A stretch of DNA of 64,000 nucleotides from Chlorobium sp. (GTDB lineage: Bacteria; Bacteroidota; Chlorobiia; Chlorobiales; Chlorobiaceae). The stretch lies in NCBI GenBank assembly GCA_028280025.1, contig JANQMO010000055.1, positions 1 through 64,000 of the forward strand, read 5' to 3'. A program made the position numbers and the translations under genes. The notes under the pieces are model-generated. The model was not told the DNA's origin, did not search any database, and worked only from the letters and a program-made list of their open reading frames with translations. How positions within the stretch are numbered: position 1 is the first letter of the stretch; every line of letters starts with the position of its first letter. Of the stretch, positions 1 through 9,156 are shown piece by piece.

Positions 1-2
1 AG

Positions 3-86
3 CGACTGCTCATCGATATTTTGTCGTTCAACGAGCGTTCCATCAAAAAGGCGAGGGAGCCAGTGCCTCAACTCGCCCTATTTTAA
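3..86 (+). CDS. 3' end of an unidentified ORF cut by the window edge
   Basis: The reading frame is open from the window start to a TAA at 84-86. It encodes about 27 residues ending in PVPQLALF. Base composition is balanced, unlike the very AT-rich sequence that begins just after it. It may be the tail of a gene lying to the left, but the fragment is too short to assign to a family and could be a chance frame. Confidence 0.25.
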   Translation, partial: RLLIDILSFNERSIKKAREPVPQLALF

Positions 87-142
87 CCGGACAGTAGTGT
101 GGTAATATATATAATGTTGTAGATAATGATAATTCATGGTTT

Positions 143-3100
143 GTGTTATCACGCAAGGTGTTGCCAGTTATATTTATTAATGAAGAGATGTATGATAAAG
201 TTTTTAATAGAAAGATTGGGTTTATAGATATTCCGCGTGATGCTTTTGTGTCTGTTAGTGAAAACATTACGGAAGAAAAAATTTATCAAATATGTCGATT
301 GATTTTGTTTAATAAAAAAAGTAGTGACAATTATTTTAGTGTTTTGGCCCAGCTTGCATTTTATGGCGCCTTACTTTCGACAAGAGTTTTGAGGTTGTTT
401 TTTGCTAAAGATTTTGATGATAAAACCTTAAAAGAGGTATGGCAGGTTGGGTATGTTAAAGACATTGAATTGTTAGATGATTATCAAAACAAAGTTTTTG
501 TAGTATTCGATGAGTTATTAGAAAAAGCTCCTATTTATAGCGTATTGTTTTTTTTGTTAATGTCTTCTGATTTGATTTTATCAAAAATAACTAAAAAAAA
601 TATTGATGATCTTTCTGATACAATATTAAACCTATGGGAGTTTACTAAAGAGCTAGCTTATGGTATAAATGAGTTGGTAAAAAATGTGATTCAGCACACA
701 ACAAACAAGGTTGGTGCTGTGAGCGGATATATTGATGAAAATAACTGTCTTAGATTAAATATAATTGATCATAGTGAAAAAGGCGTATTGGAAACTTTGC
801 GGCTGTCCACAAAAAATACGTATACGATGTTTGAAAAAGATGATGTATTAAAAAAATACTTTGAAGATGATGTGGTTTCTTTAAATAGTGGTGAATATAA
901 ATATAGGTATCTTTTTGGTGCAAATGATGATTTCTTTTTAAATCATCAAACGAAACGTGCAAGCGCTCATATGGGTTTATTAATATTTTCAAAGTTAATA
1001 GCTGATAATGATGGAAGATTTTATTCGTATACAAACAATGATGGAAATGTTGACATATATGGAGATGTTAATATAAATAAAGCAATGCCGATTGGCACAG
1101 GATTTGAGGTTATATTGCCAGTAGTTAAATCGAGAAATGATAAGTATAGAAATATCGTGTCGCCATATAGTCAGGGCAAAAGTGATATTTTGAGTGTTGA
1201 ACGTTTGCTCGATTATAATGAGGTTAGAAGTGATATGGCAGACTTATTTGAGGAGAATAACGATAAAGATAAATTGTTTTATACTATTAAAGTTAATAAA
1301 ATTTATGCTGAAGGAAGGGATTTTGAAAAAGAGTTATACGATAGAGTGTTTAAAAGTTTGTCAAACGTTGATATTTTGTCATTCGAGACTAGTAATGCTA
1401 TTGTTTGTATCGACTTTGATAATGTTTCAAATATTGACTCAAGCCAATTATTTAGATTTTTGGGAAAATTAGAGATATATATCCCTAAAAATAATGTGAT
1501 ATTGTTTAATTTAAATAATTCTATATATCAAGAACTATTGAAAGTAAACAAATACTTTGTCTCACTTAAAGATAGATTGCCTTTTTGGAATTCAGATTCA
1601 GTGACATTAATATATAGCTATATTAGATTGGATAGAGAAAAGAAATTTTATTTCACTGATGCTTTGTGGGGGAAAAGCGAGTCTGATAATGTGTATATAA
1701 ATAAACTAATTAAAAACAATAATTTTAATTCTTTTTTATCGGATAATGACATTGCTAATGATTATAGTGAGAAAAGACAAGTAAATGACGCATTTTTTTA
1801 TCAGGGTGTAACTTTGCTGCCATTTGACCTTCTTGTTAAAGATTCAAATGGTGTATCAGTGTTCGAATATAATGTTAATACATTATTGAATATCCCAATA
1901 AGGAATAAAACAGATAATATAAACAGTAAAGACAATAAAAGTATAAGTATAAAAAAACAGATTGAACGATTACAGGGATATAAGGTGATAGATTCTCATT
2001 TTCGATTAGGTTCAAAGATTCATATTAAAGATTTTTATTATGCTAAAAGAATGTTTCAGAATAGTATATACGCAAATAGATTCAGTTATATGATAGCTCA
2101 ATTTATTATTGATAAACATCTTAAAGGTCATTATATAAAGAAAAAAGGATACAAGCTTACGATAATAGGTTATGGTTTATATTCGGAGTTACTTTTAAGT
2201 TATATTGTTGAATTAATAAGAGATTATTCGTATAAGAATGATTTGGATATAAAAGTAAATCAAAATATATATGATGATATAGATGAGTTAAAATTGCTTA
2301 AAAAATATGAGGTGATATATGATAACATTATAATAGTTGTTCCAATCGCAACAACACTATCGACTTCAATGAAAATTGAGGAAATGATGTCAACGGAATC
2401 AAGCAGATATAACTTTATAGATCATATTAATGCAATTATTGTTGCAAATGAAACTTTATTAAATAAAAAAGTTATTAAGGAAAAAAATATCGAGCATAGG
2501 TACGGATGGAGAAGTGTTGTTTCAAAAGAAAAGGTGATAAAAGTAATATCATACTATCAAGGCAGATTGATAAAGCAGAGATACCTTATTGCTCTTAATT
2601 CAAAATGGTTTTCGGTAAAAAATTGTAAAATATGTTTCCCAAATGACAATGATTGTGAATGTTTAAATTTAAAGTGTAATGACTGTAAAGATTATCAAAA
2701 TAAGGATAAGTGCTTGCTCGCAGAAAAACCTTTGTTGGTTACTGATAAGACATCTGTAACGCCCGAAATGATTTTCGAATATCCTATGGGTAATAAAGAA
2801 ATTGCAAATCTATATAAATACAAAATTACAACACAATCAGTAGTGTGTGGGCACGTAAGTAGAAACGATAATCATTTTCATTATCATATATATGATGAAC
2901 AATTTTTCAGTGATAATAAAGTTAAAGTAAATGAATGGCTCTCTGGCCATGTCTCAAATTTATTGGCAAGTAGTGACGATAGTGTGTTTAGTGATACAGA
3001 TAGTGTTTTAATTATTGCTCCTAAGCATTTTAGTAATACTATGTTTGTCAATAAAGTTAATGAACTTGTATTCTATAACTCTGGCAACATTCTGCATTAT

Positions 3101-5794
3101 GATTTTCAGCGACATAATATAGAGAATTTTATAACATTTTATGGTGATATTGTAGAAAAGGCTAAAAGAGTATATTTCGTAGACGACGCAATCATATCAG
3201 GTAGTACATATAAAAAAGCAAAGGAATATATAGACCAAGCAAGAATTGGTGGCAAAAGTATAGATGCAGTTGTTTTTCTTATAAATAGATCAAGCCGTTT
3301 TGTTGTCAGAAATATAATGAATGATTTAGGCTCAAAAGATAAATTTATATCCTTTGCAAATATATATTTGCCATCTTTGAAAGATGATAATACATTATGT
3401 AAATTATGCATCGATGAGAAAGGCGCTATAAGTATGATGAATGCATCTTTTTTAGAGAGATTTAAAAAGTATTATTGGCAGAGGGTATATAAACTTAAGC
3501 TAAAGGACTTGCCATCTAATGATACGGGACAAAAATGTAATCATAAAGAATTGTTTGACAATAGATACAAAAACTTAATGAAAGTTGAGGCTATTCATAG
3601 AGTTTATGAGTATTTTAAAGAGGAGAGTAATAAAAAAAGATTCAAAGAATTTACTTTTTATACATGGCAAAATGAATTGTTATCAAAAACAACTTCTCCT
3701 TTTACGGAAAGATATCTAGAACGATATTATGAAAGAGATTGTTTCACGGATACGTCAGCGATATTGCTGAAAATAATGGCAATAACACCGTTCAATAAGT
3801 ATATGCCTGTAAAAGAAAAAATATTTGAATGGACAGTGATATTGCTTAACGACAAAATTGAGGAGATCAAAGATAGTTATTATGATAAATTTAATTATAA
3901 TGATTTCAGAATTTTAAAGTTATTAATACGAAGAGTTGCACTAATAAAATCAAATTATCTTATTACAGAACGTTTTTTAATGTTTATAATAAAATTGCTG
4001 TATAATGGTTCGCTAGAAAAAATAAAAGATCAAGCTGATAAGGGTATAATAGTAGGAACAAATGATGATACAAATAATGAAGATATGCGTACTGCAATTA
4101 AAGAAAATATAAACAACTTTATAACATACACAGTATCCCAAATTAAAGAGTTAATACACAACAATGAGGCAAGAAGTATACAGTTAGAGAGGCGTATAGG
4201 ATTAATAAATTGTATAATTGAAAAAGAATTCATAAATGATTATAAGGTAAGTCAATTTATAAGATTATTGCAAGAAGAAAATGCGGTTATTATAAGTAAT
4301 TTTGTTTCTTTGTTAATGGCCATAAGTAAAGATAGGGATATTTTTAAAGTATTTGAATCCCTCAAAAAACACAAGCACTACCAGTATATGACTATATGCG
4401 AATATTATAATGCAGCTAATGAAGAAATGCCGACTAAGGATAATGTATTTGGAAAGTATTTAGAGGTGTTGAAATATTTGCATTATACAGAGAAAAATAT
4501 GAGAGATAACTTAGAATCAAAAACACATATACTTTTCACAAAAATTATAAATATGATTAATTATGGGTTTAAAAGAAATGAAATTGGTTTATTTGTGCTG
4601 ATAAAATTCAAAGAACCAGAAAGGAAAAATGTCTTCAATAATATTCTATTAGCTTACAATAAAGGTAAATATAAAAAGGAGATTGAACATTCTTGGAATG
4701 ATAATAATAATTATGCTATAGATATTTTAAGGGGTGATATAAATGAGTCCGGCGATTATAATACAACAATCGATGAGTTGTTAAGAGATGGAAATAAATG
4801 GAAAAGCTTATACTCTTCTAGGGATAAAAGAAGAAGTCTAGATTTTATGACTGAGTGTAAAGATGTGAAATACATGCTTTTAGTACGCTTATCACTTATT
4901 ATTAATAATGATGATACAGAGTTAATTGAAAAGCCACAAGGTGTAATGGTCTTTTATTCAAAAGGTATTCCTTTTAATATATGTCGAGTCAGATATATAC
5001 TATTATTAAAAGAGCTTATAAGTGGATATATAGAAAGGCATCATAATAGCGCAGAGTTTGTTGATTGGTACAATGAGAATTTACAATTAAGATATATAAG
5101 GGCATTTTCACACAATGCAGAGACATACGAGAAGGTTATTGACGAATTGTGTGAAAGAGTGCAAATAAGTGAAGAGGTTAATCTTATAAAGGCTGTGTTT
5201 ACATTAATATTAAACAAGCAAATAATATTTAAACTATATGCTGATTATAAAGAGACAGATGATATAAAAAAGTCTCTAAAGGATAACGGCATATCTCTTC
5301 AAAGGTATAGTAAAGAAGAGTTTATTTGTAAATATAAAAAATTTATAGAAACCATATTAACGTTTGTGTATGAAAAATACCCAGCGATAAATGATAAAAA
5401 TTTTACATTAGATATATTAGTGAGAGAAAATGTGGGGGATATACAAATATATTCAAAATTGTTCGATGAAATTATTTTTGAGATAATATTTAATATTAGA
5501 AAGCATTATAATGGGTATTTTGATGATTTAATTGATGAAAGTGATAGGATGAAAATAGAATTTGTGATAAGTAATGATAATTTATCCATTAAAAATAGCC
5601 ATGCAAAATACATAATAACAGAAGAAGAAGGTCGAATATTAAAGAAAAGAATGAAAAGGTCAGCTTTTAAAAAAGGTTTAAACATAATTAACACAATAGC
5701 AGGTATGCTATATAAAAAAGACTGCGATTTAAATGTGAATATTGATGTGTCGCCAAAAGATAGTGAATTTGAAATAATAATACCAATAATATAA
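143..5794 (+). CDS. giant GHKL-ATPase / phosphoribosyltransferase-like protein (1883 aa)
   Basis: Cytosolic multidomain protein of unknown function. Residues about 165-330 look like a GHKL (histidine-kinase/HSP90 type) ATPase: an N box with E177, N181 and H185, a D209-to-G214 loop, AHMGLL near 275, and a closing GTGFEVILPV strand. Near residue 733 VPIATTLSTSMKI resembles a phosphoribosyltransferase loop, and near 1009-1026 VYFVDDAIISGST is a good PRPP-binding motif. A Cys-rich stretch at about 827-860 and CKLC near 1087 suggest zinc sites. A second GHKL-like domain closes the protein (N-box-like EIIFNIRKH near 1780 and a terminal FEIIIPII strand). No His-containing dimerisation helix is evident. 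The start used is GTG at 143, but the frame is open upstream to 98, so the N-terminus is uncertain. The gene is very AT-rich, unlike the core genes, which suggests transfer. It sits 3 bp before a receiver-domain gene, so nucleotide-linked signalling or defence is plausible but inferred. Confidence 0.8.
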   Translation: MLSRKVLPVIFINEEMYDKVFNRKIGFIDIPRDAFVSVSENITEEKIYQICRLILFNKKSSDNYFSVLAQLAFYGALLSTRVLRLFFAKDFDDKTLKEVWQVGYVKDIELLDDYQNKVFVVFDELLEKAPIYSVLFFLLMSSDLILSKITKKNIDDLSDTILNLWEFTKELAYGINELVKNVIQHTTNKVGAVSGYIDENNCLRLNIIDHSEKGVLETLRLSTKNTYTMFEKDDVLKKYFEDDVVSLNSGEYKYRYLFGANDDFFLNHQTKRASAHMGLLIFSKLIADNDGRFYSYTNNDGNVDIYGDVNINKAMPIGTGFEVILPVVKSRNDKYRNIVSPYSQGKSDILSVERLLDYNEVRSDMADLFEENNDKDKLFYTIKVNKIYAEGRDFEKELYDRVFKSLSNVDILSFETSNAIVCIDFDNVSNIDSSQLFRFLGKLEIYIPKNNVILFNLNNSIYQELLKVNKYFVSLKDRLPFWNSDSVTLIYSYIRLDREKKFYFTDALWGKSESDNVYINKLIKNNNFNSFLSDNDIANDYSEKRQVNDAFFYQGVTLLPFDLLVKDSNGVSVFEYNVNTLLNIPIRNKTDNINSKDNKSISIKKQIERLQGYKVIDSHFRLGSKIHIKDFYYAKRMFQNSIYANRFSYMIAQFIIDKHLKGHYIKKKGYKLTIIGYGLYSELLLSYIVELIRDYSYKNDLDIKVNQNIYDDIDELKLLKKYEVIYDNIIIVVPIATTLSTSMKIEEMMSTESSRYNFIDHINAIIVANETLLNKKVIKEKNIEHRYGWRSVVSKEKVIKVISYYQGRLIKQRYLIALNSKWFSVKNCKICFPNDNDCECLNLKCNDCKDYQNKDKCLLAEKPLLVTDKTSVTPEMIFEYPMGNKEIANLYKYKITTQSVVCGHVSRNDNHFHYHIYDEQFFSDNKVKVNEWLSGHVSNLLASSDDSVFSDTDSVLIIAPKHFSNTMFVNKVNELVFYNSGNILHYDFQRHNIENFITFYGDIVEKAKRVYFVDDAIISGSTYKKAKEYIDQARIGGKSIDAVVFLINRSSRFVVRNIMNDLGSKDKFISFANIYLPSLKDDNTLCKLCIDEKGAISMMNASFLERFKKYYWQRVYKLKLKDLPSNDTGQKCNHKELFDNRYKNLMKVEAIHRVYEYFKEESNKKRFKEFTFYTWQNELLSKTTSPFTERYLERYYERDCFTDTSAILLKIMAITPFNKYMPVKEKIFEWTVILLNDKIEEIKDSYYDKFNYNDFRILKLLIRRVALIKSNYLITERFLMFIIKLLYNGSLEKIKDQADKGIIVGTNDDTNNEDMRTAIKENINNFITYTVSQIKELIHNNEARSIQLERRIGLINCIIEKEFINDYKVSQFIRLLQEENAVIISNFVSLLMAISKDRDIFKVFESLKKHKHYQYMTICEYYNAANEEMPTKDNVFGKYLEVLKYLHYTEKNMRDNLESKTHILFTKIINMINYGFKRNEIGLFVLIKFKEPERKNVFNNILLAYNKGKYKKEIEHSWNDNNNYAIDILRGDINESGDYNTTIDELLRDGNKWKSLYSSRDKRRSLDFMTECKDVKYMLLVRLSLIINNDDTELIEKPQGVMVFYSKGIPFNICRVRYILLLKELISGYIERHHNSAEFVDWYNENLQLRYIRAFSHNAETYEKVIDELCERVQISEEVNLIKAVFTLILNKQIIFKLYADYKETDDIKKSLKDNGISLQRYSKEEFICKYKKFIETILTFVYEKYPAINDKNFTLDILVRENVGDIQIYSKLFDEIIFEIIFNIRKHYNGYFDDLIDESDRMKIEFVISNDNLSIKNSHAKYIITEEEGRILKKRMKRSAFKKGLNIINTIAGMLYKKDCDLNVNIDVSPKDSEFEIIIPII

Positions 5795-5797
5795 GCA

Positions 5798-6310
5798 ATG
5801 AAAATACTAATTGTTGAAGATTTAGAAAGTCAATGGGAGTTTATAAAAAACATGTTGCAGGCGGCTAAAAATGATTATATATATAGTCCAGTATTGCCAA
5901 ATGAGCATAAAGAATTTAATAAAAAATTATTACAGTCATTTAGTAAAGATAAAATAACAAAGCAGAATGCAAAAAAATATATTGATAATATAATTAAGCA
6001 AAACGATATATTATTGCTGGATTATGAGCTTGGTGATATTGATTTGGTAAATGCAATACAGTTTTATAAAAGATATTGTGGGAATAAAAAGGCTTTAATA
6101 TATACAAAATTTACAGGTAGAGACTTACGGCAAATATACGAAGATGTGGCATCATTAGATAGCTCCGAGAACATTGATGTAATGTCAAAACCAATTAATT
6201 TTGAAGAAGGTCATCAATTAAATGAAAATATCGAAGAGTTAGATAATCGTATACAAAAATTAATTTATGGTTCTCCAGACAATATATTTCCGCCAAATAC
6301 AGATTTATGA
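5798..6310 (+). CDS. stand-alone response-regulator receiver protein (170 aa)
   Basis: Single receiver domain with a full signature: the acidic pair E7-D8 after the first strand, phospho-acceptor D75 in LLLDYEL, T103 in IYTKF, and K131-P132 in MSKP. No output domain follows; the last 25 residues are polar. The gene starts 3 bp after the giant GHKL/PRTase gene and overlaps the next gene by 4 bases (ATGA), so the three are almost certainly co-transcribed. It probably receives a phosphoryl group from, or is regulated by, the upstream ATPase, although that protein shows no clear phosphotransfer His domain. It shares the very low GC of its neighbours. The domain call is firm; the partner is inferred. 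Confidence 0.85.
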   Translation: MKILIVEDLESQWEFIKNMLQAAKNDYIYSPVLPNEHKEFNKKLLQSFSKDKITKQNAKKYIDNIIKQNDILLLDYELGDIDLVNAIQFYKRYCGNKKALIYTKFTGRDLRQIYEDVASLDSSENIDVMSKPINFEEGHQLNENIEELDNRIQKLIYGSPDNIFPPNTDL

Positions 6311-6858
6311 TATACAAAAATATACGATTAAATGAATTAAAGAAATTAGAGCTTTCAGAATTAATAAAAAAGTATCAAGAAGATTCTGATAGTTTAATGA
6401 TAAGATTTCGTATTATTGAAAAAGAGGCTATCGAAAAGAAAAAACGATCGATAAATAATGTGATGAAATTACTGTCAGAATATTCTGATTATTACGAGGC
6501 GTTTTTTCATAAGCAAGTGCAACTCAAAAATATACCTCATAAAAAACATATACAGATTAGTAGAGATAATAAAATAATAGAAATGTATATTCAGAGTTGT
6601 ATTATTCATATAAATAGAATAAATAATAATTATTTAATACCTTCCACATTAAGAAGCGCGCGTACGTCAATAATTATGGCAATGATATCATTAATTATTG
6701 GTTTTGGTTCTATAGTGTACTCGATTAATGTGACAAAATTATCTGCAAATAAACTTGAAAAATATACTAGTGATAACGAAAAAATATTTATAAGAATAGA
6801 AAATAATATTAACGATATAAAAAAAGATATAAAAATATTTAATGAAAATGATAAATAA
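6307..6858 (+). CDS. small one-pass membrane protein with coiled coil (183 aa)
   Basis: I do not recognise the family. The N-terminal 110 residues are charged and helical (many E, K, I and L), consistent with a cytosolic coiled coil. One hydrophobic segment spans about residues 120-142, followed by a Lys/Glu/Asn-rich tail with heptad-like spacing. There is no signal peptide. It is the last gene of the low-GC three-gene unit and overlaps the receiver gene by ATGA, implying translational coupling. In defence-like operons a small membrane protein in this position is often the effector or anchor; here that is only an inference from layout. Confidence 0.7.
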   Translation: MIYKNIRLNELKKLELSELIKKYQEDSDSLMIRFRIIEKEAIEKKKRSINNVMKLLSEYSDYYEAFFHKQVQLKNIPHKKHIQISRDNKIIEMYIQSCIIHINRINNNYLIPSTLRSARTSIIMAMISLIIGFGSIVYSINVTKLSANKLEKYTSDNEKIFIRIENNINDIKKDIKIFNENDK

Positions 6859-6950
6859 AGAAGAAGGGTAAGTATTGAAAAATGAAAAAAAGTAAAGTGC
6901 TAATAATAATGATTTATTACTCAATAAAAGTAATATCACAATAAACATAA

Positions 6951-7160
6951 ATATTCAATAGAGCGGAGGAACAACGATCAAGCTGTAACAAAGAAAGCCT
7001 TATGCCAAGAGGTCCGAGATTGGATACACCGGGAACCTTACACCATGTGATGATCCGGGGGATTGAGCGGGGAGAGAATTGTTCGGGACGATAAAGATCG
7101 AGAAGAGTTCCTGAAGCGTATGGGGGAGTTGGCGAAGGAAAACGCTACCACTGCCATCTA
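6951..7160 (+). pseudogene. truncated, frameshifted duplicate of the RAYT gene 5' end
   Basis: This stretch matches 7336-7544 almost base for base, covering about 50 bp of leader and the first 50 codons of the downstream RAYT transposase. The copy starts at ATG 7002. It carries a one-base insertion in the GIERG region, which brings a stop codon within about 30 residues, and similarity ends near 7160. It is a dead partial copy, left by duplication or by loss of a longer element. Confidence 0.85.
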
Positions 7161-7166
7161 TTGAGC

Positions 7167-7288
7167 CTAGTTTTCATGATGCAGCCCTTCTGCCCGGCTG
7201 AATTCACGGGTATTATTTGTTACAAGGATCGCATTCAGAGCAAGAGCATGAGCCGCGATCATGGTATCAAGAGTACCAATGACTAGTG
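7167..7288 (-). pseudogene. VapC (PIN-domain) toxin remnant, C-terminal part
   Basis: Read on the minus strand, this gives about 40 residues containing GTLDTMIAAHALALN and ILVTNNTREFSR, the typical C-terminal half of a VapC PIN-domain ribonuclease, with the conserved Asp (LDT) and the TNN-REF block. An in-frame stop lies just before the fragment, and no N-terminal half or VapB antitoxin is present. It is sandwiched between the broken and the intact RAYT copies. It is the relic of a former toxin-antitoxin module. Confidence 0.75.
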
Positions 7289-7386
7289 ACTATGGGACGC
7301 TGTTCCGTAACCACAATAAGTCTGAAAGAAGAAGTATATTCAATAGAGCGGAGGAATAACGATCAAGCTCTAATAAAGAAAGCCTT

Positions 7387-8355
7387 ATGCCACGAGGTCC
7401 GAGATTAGATGCACCGGGAACCTTGCATCATGTGATGATCCGGGGTATCGAGCGGGGGAGTATTGTTCGTGACGATAAAGATCGAGAAGAGTTCCTGAAG
7501 CGTATGGGGGAGTTGGCGAATGAGACCGCTACTTCAATCTATGCCTTTGCTCTCATGAACAATCATGCTCATATATTGCTGAAGAGTGGGCCGAGAGGAT
7601 TGCCAGCCTTTATGCGTCGTCTATTGTCAGGCTATGCGCAATACTTTAACCGTCGTCATAAACGGGTTGGTCATCTCTTTCAGAACCGCTATAAATCTAT
7701 CATCTGCGAAGAAGAGGCATACTTCGATAAACTGGTGGCATATATACATCTGAACCCCTTACGAGCGGGGCAGGTCGAGACGCTGGAACAACTGGCTTCA
7801 TATCCCCTGAGCGGCCATGCGGTGTTGATGGGAAAGCTCAGCTGTGAATGGATGGAGAGTGATTATGTGCTGCAGTTCTTTGGGGACAGTGCAGGCAGGG
7901 CGGCCAGGCAAGCTTATCTCGAATTTATTGAAGAAGAGATGGGTATAGACCGGGAGAAGGAGTTGATGGGTGGAGGGCTTGTGCGATCACATGGCGGCTG
8001 GTCGAAAGTGCAATCGATGAGGAGACAAAAAAAGAAAGTGCTTTCTGATGAGAGAATCCTGGGCGGTGATGGTTTTGTGAGGGAGGTGCTGAAAGAAGCT
8101 GAAGAGCGACAGGATGTTCTGCTGCCTGAGTCTGAACGTCTGGAACAGTTCAGTGACACAATAAAAGATGCCTGCGAGTCAGCAGGGGCAACAGTTGCCT
8201 TTCTACGGTCTGGCAGCAAGAGCGGTTCATTGCCTTCTATGAGGAAAGAACTCGCCAGAAAGGGTGTTTACGAATGCGGATTATCGCTGACAGAAACCGG
8301 AAAGCAACTGGGGGTGACGACCAATGCAGTCAGCTTTATGCTAAAGAAGGCGTAA
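7387..8355 (+). mobile_element. REP-associated tyrosine transposase (RAYT), Y1/HUH family, 322 aa
   Basis: Y1_Tnp domain protein that nicks and joins single-stranded DNA at REP-type hairpins. It opens with MPRGPRLDAPGTLHHVMIRG, has the HUH pair H60 and H62 in MNNHAHILL, and the likely catalytic Tyr Y119 in YIHLNPLRAG. The C-terminal 100 residues end in a helix-turn-helix-like block (KQLGVTTNAVSFMLKKA), usual in the longer RAYT subgroup. Length and all motifs are intact, so the protein may be active. A broken 5' duplicate lies at 6951-7160 and a C-terminal remnant at 12204-12428. Palindromic repeats elsewhere in the window are possible substrates, which is not shown. Confidence 0.9.
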
Positions 8356-8450
8356 CGCCAGCCTTTTGTGCTGTTAATTTAGTGGGTTATTGTCGTTACA
8401 ACGTTTCCCTTATAGAAAAATTCGTTTTGTGATGAGTTTTATTCGCTCTA

Positions 8451-8493
8451 TTTTACATAGATAACCGAATATATATCGATTATCTATGTAAAA
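8451..8493. promoter_or_regulatory. long inverted repeat at the abiEi start (probable operator)
   Basis: Two 14-base arms, TTTTACATAGATAA at 8451-8464 and its exact complement at 8480-8493, flank an AT-rich centre; with one mismatch the arms extend to 17 bases. The repeat ends 3 bases before the GTG start of the AbiEi-type antitoxin. AbiEi antitoxins are known to bind inverted repeats in their own promoter, so this is the likely autoregulatory site. Confidence 0.7.
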
Positions 8494-8496
8494 TAT

Positions 8497-9156
8497 GTGA
8501 TTATGAGGTTAGAGCGAAAGCTTAGGACATTTGGCGGTGTGCCGTTGACGCACGGCAACTTACTCTCCATTCTTGATGAATATCGGTCTCCAAACGACAA
8601 GATCGTTCGTATGATCAATGATGGATGGTTGCAGCCGATCAGGAAGGGCTTGTATGCGGTTTCCCCCGAAATTACCGGGATCCCGCTTTCTTTGCCGCTT
8701 GTGGCGAACCTGCTCTATGGCCCCTCATACGTCTCGATGGATTATGCTTTGTCTTATTACGGAATCATTCCTGAGAGGGTGGTCGAAGTGACATCGATGA
8801 CGACAAAGCGGGGCAAGGTGTATGACCTGCCTGTCGGTCGCTTTTCCTATACCCATTCACAGCCTCAACTGTATTCCATTGGCATCGATCGGGTCGAGAA
8901 TGCCGATCAAACAGGATTTTTGATGGCATCCCCCGAAAAGGCGCTCTGTGACAAGCTCATCTTTACCCGGAACCTTAATGTCCGGTCTCAGCGAGCATTG
9001 CACGAACTGCTGTTTGACGATCTGCGCATCGATGAAGATGCCCTGGTTCGTTTTAATCCTGAAGTCATAAGGGCATGCATTGCTGTCAATGTGAAGGCTG
9101 ATATGCTGCAAGCGCTGCTCGTAATGATTAATGCTATGCAAGGGGAGGCATCATGA
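8497..9156 (+). CDS. abiEi: type IV toxin-antitoxin system AbiEi-family antitoxin (219 aa)
   Basis: AbiEi-type antitoxin and transcriptional repressor. The N-terminal 60 residues form a winged-helix region ending in GWLQPIRKGLYAV, the usual family hallmark. The middle part (YVSMDYALSYYGIIPE, then TSMTTKRGKVYD) and the C-terminal block (MASPEKALCDKL) are also typical. Length is normal. Start is GTG 8497 or ATG 8503; neither has a clear Shine-Dalgarno sequence, and the upstream palindrome leaves almost no room for one, so a leaderless message is possible. It overlaps the toxin gene by 4 bases (ATGA). Confidence 0.9.
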   Translation: MIMRLERKLRTFGGVPLTHGNLLSILDEYRSPNDKIVRMINDGWLQPIRKGLYAVSPEITGIPLSLPLVANLLYGPSYVSMDYALSYYGIIPERVVEVTSMTTKRGKVYDLPVGRFSYTHSQPQLYSIGIDRVENADQTGFLMASPEKALCDKLIFTRNLNVRSQRALHELLFDDLRIDEDALVRFNPEVIRACIAVNVKADMLQALLVMINAMQGEAS

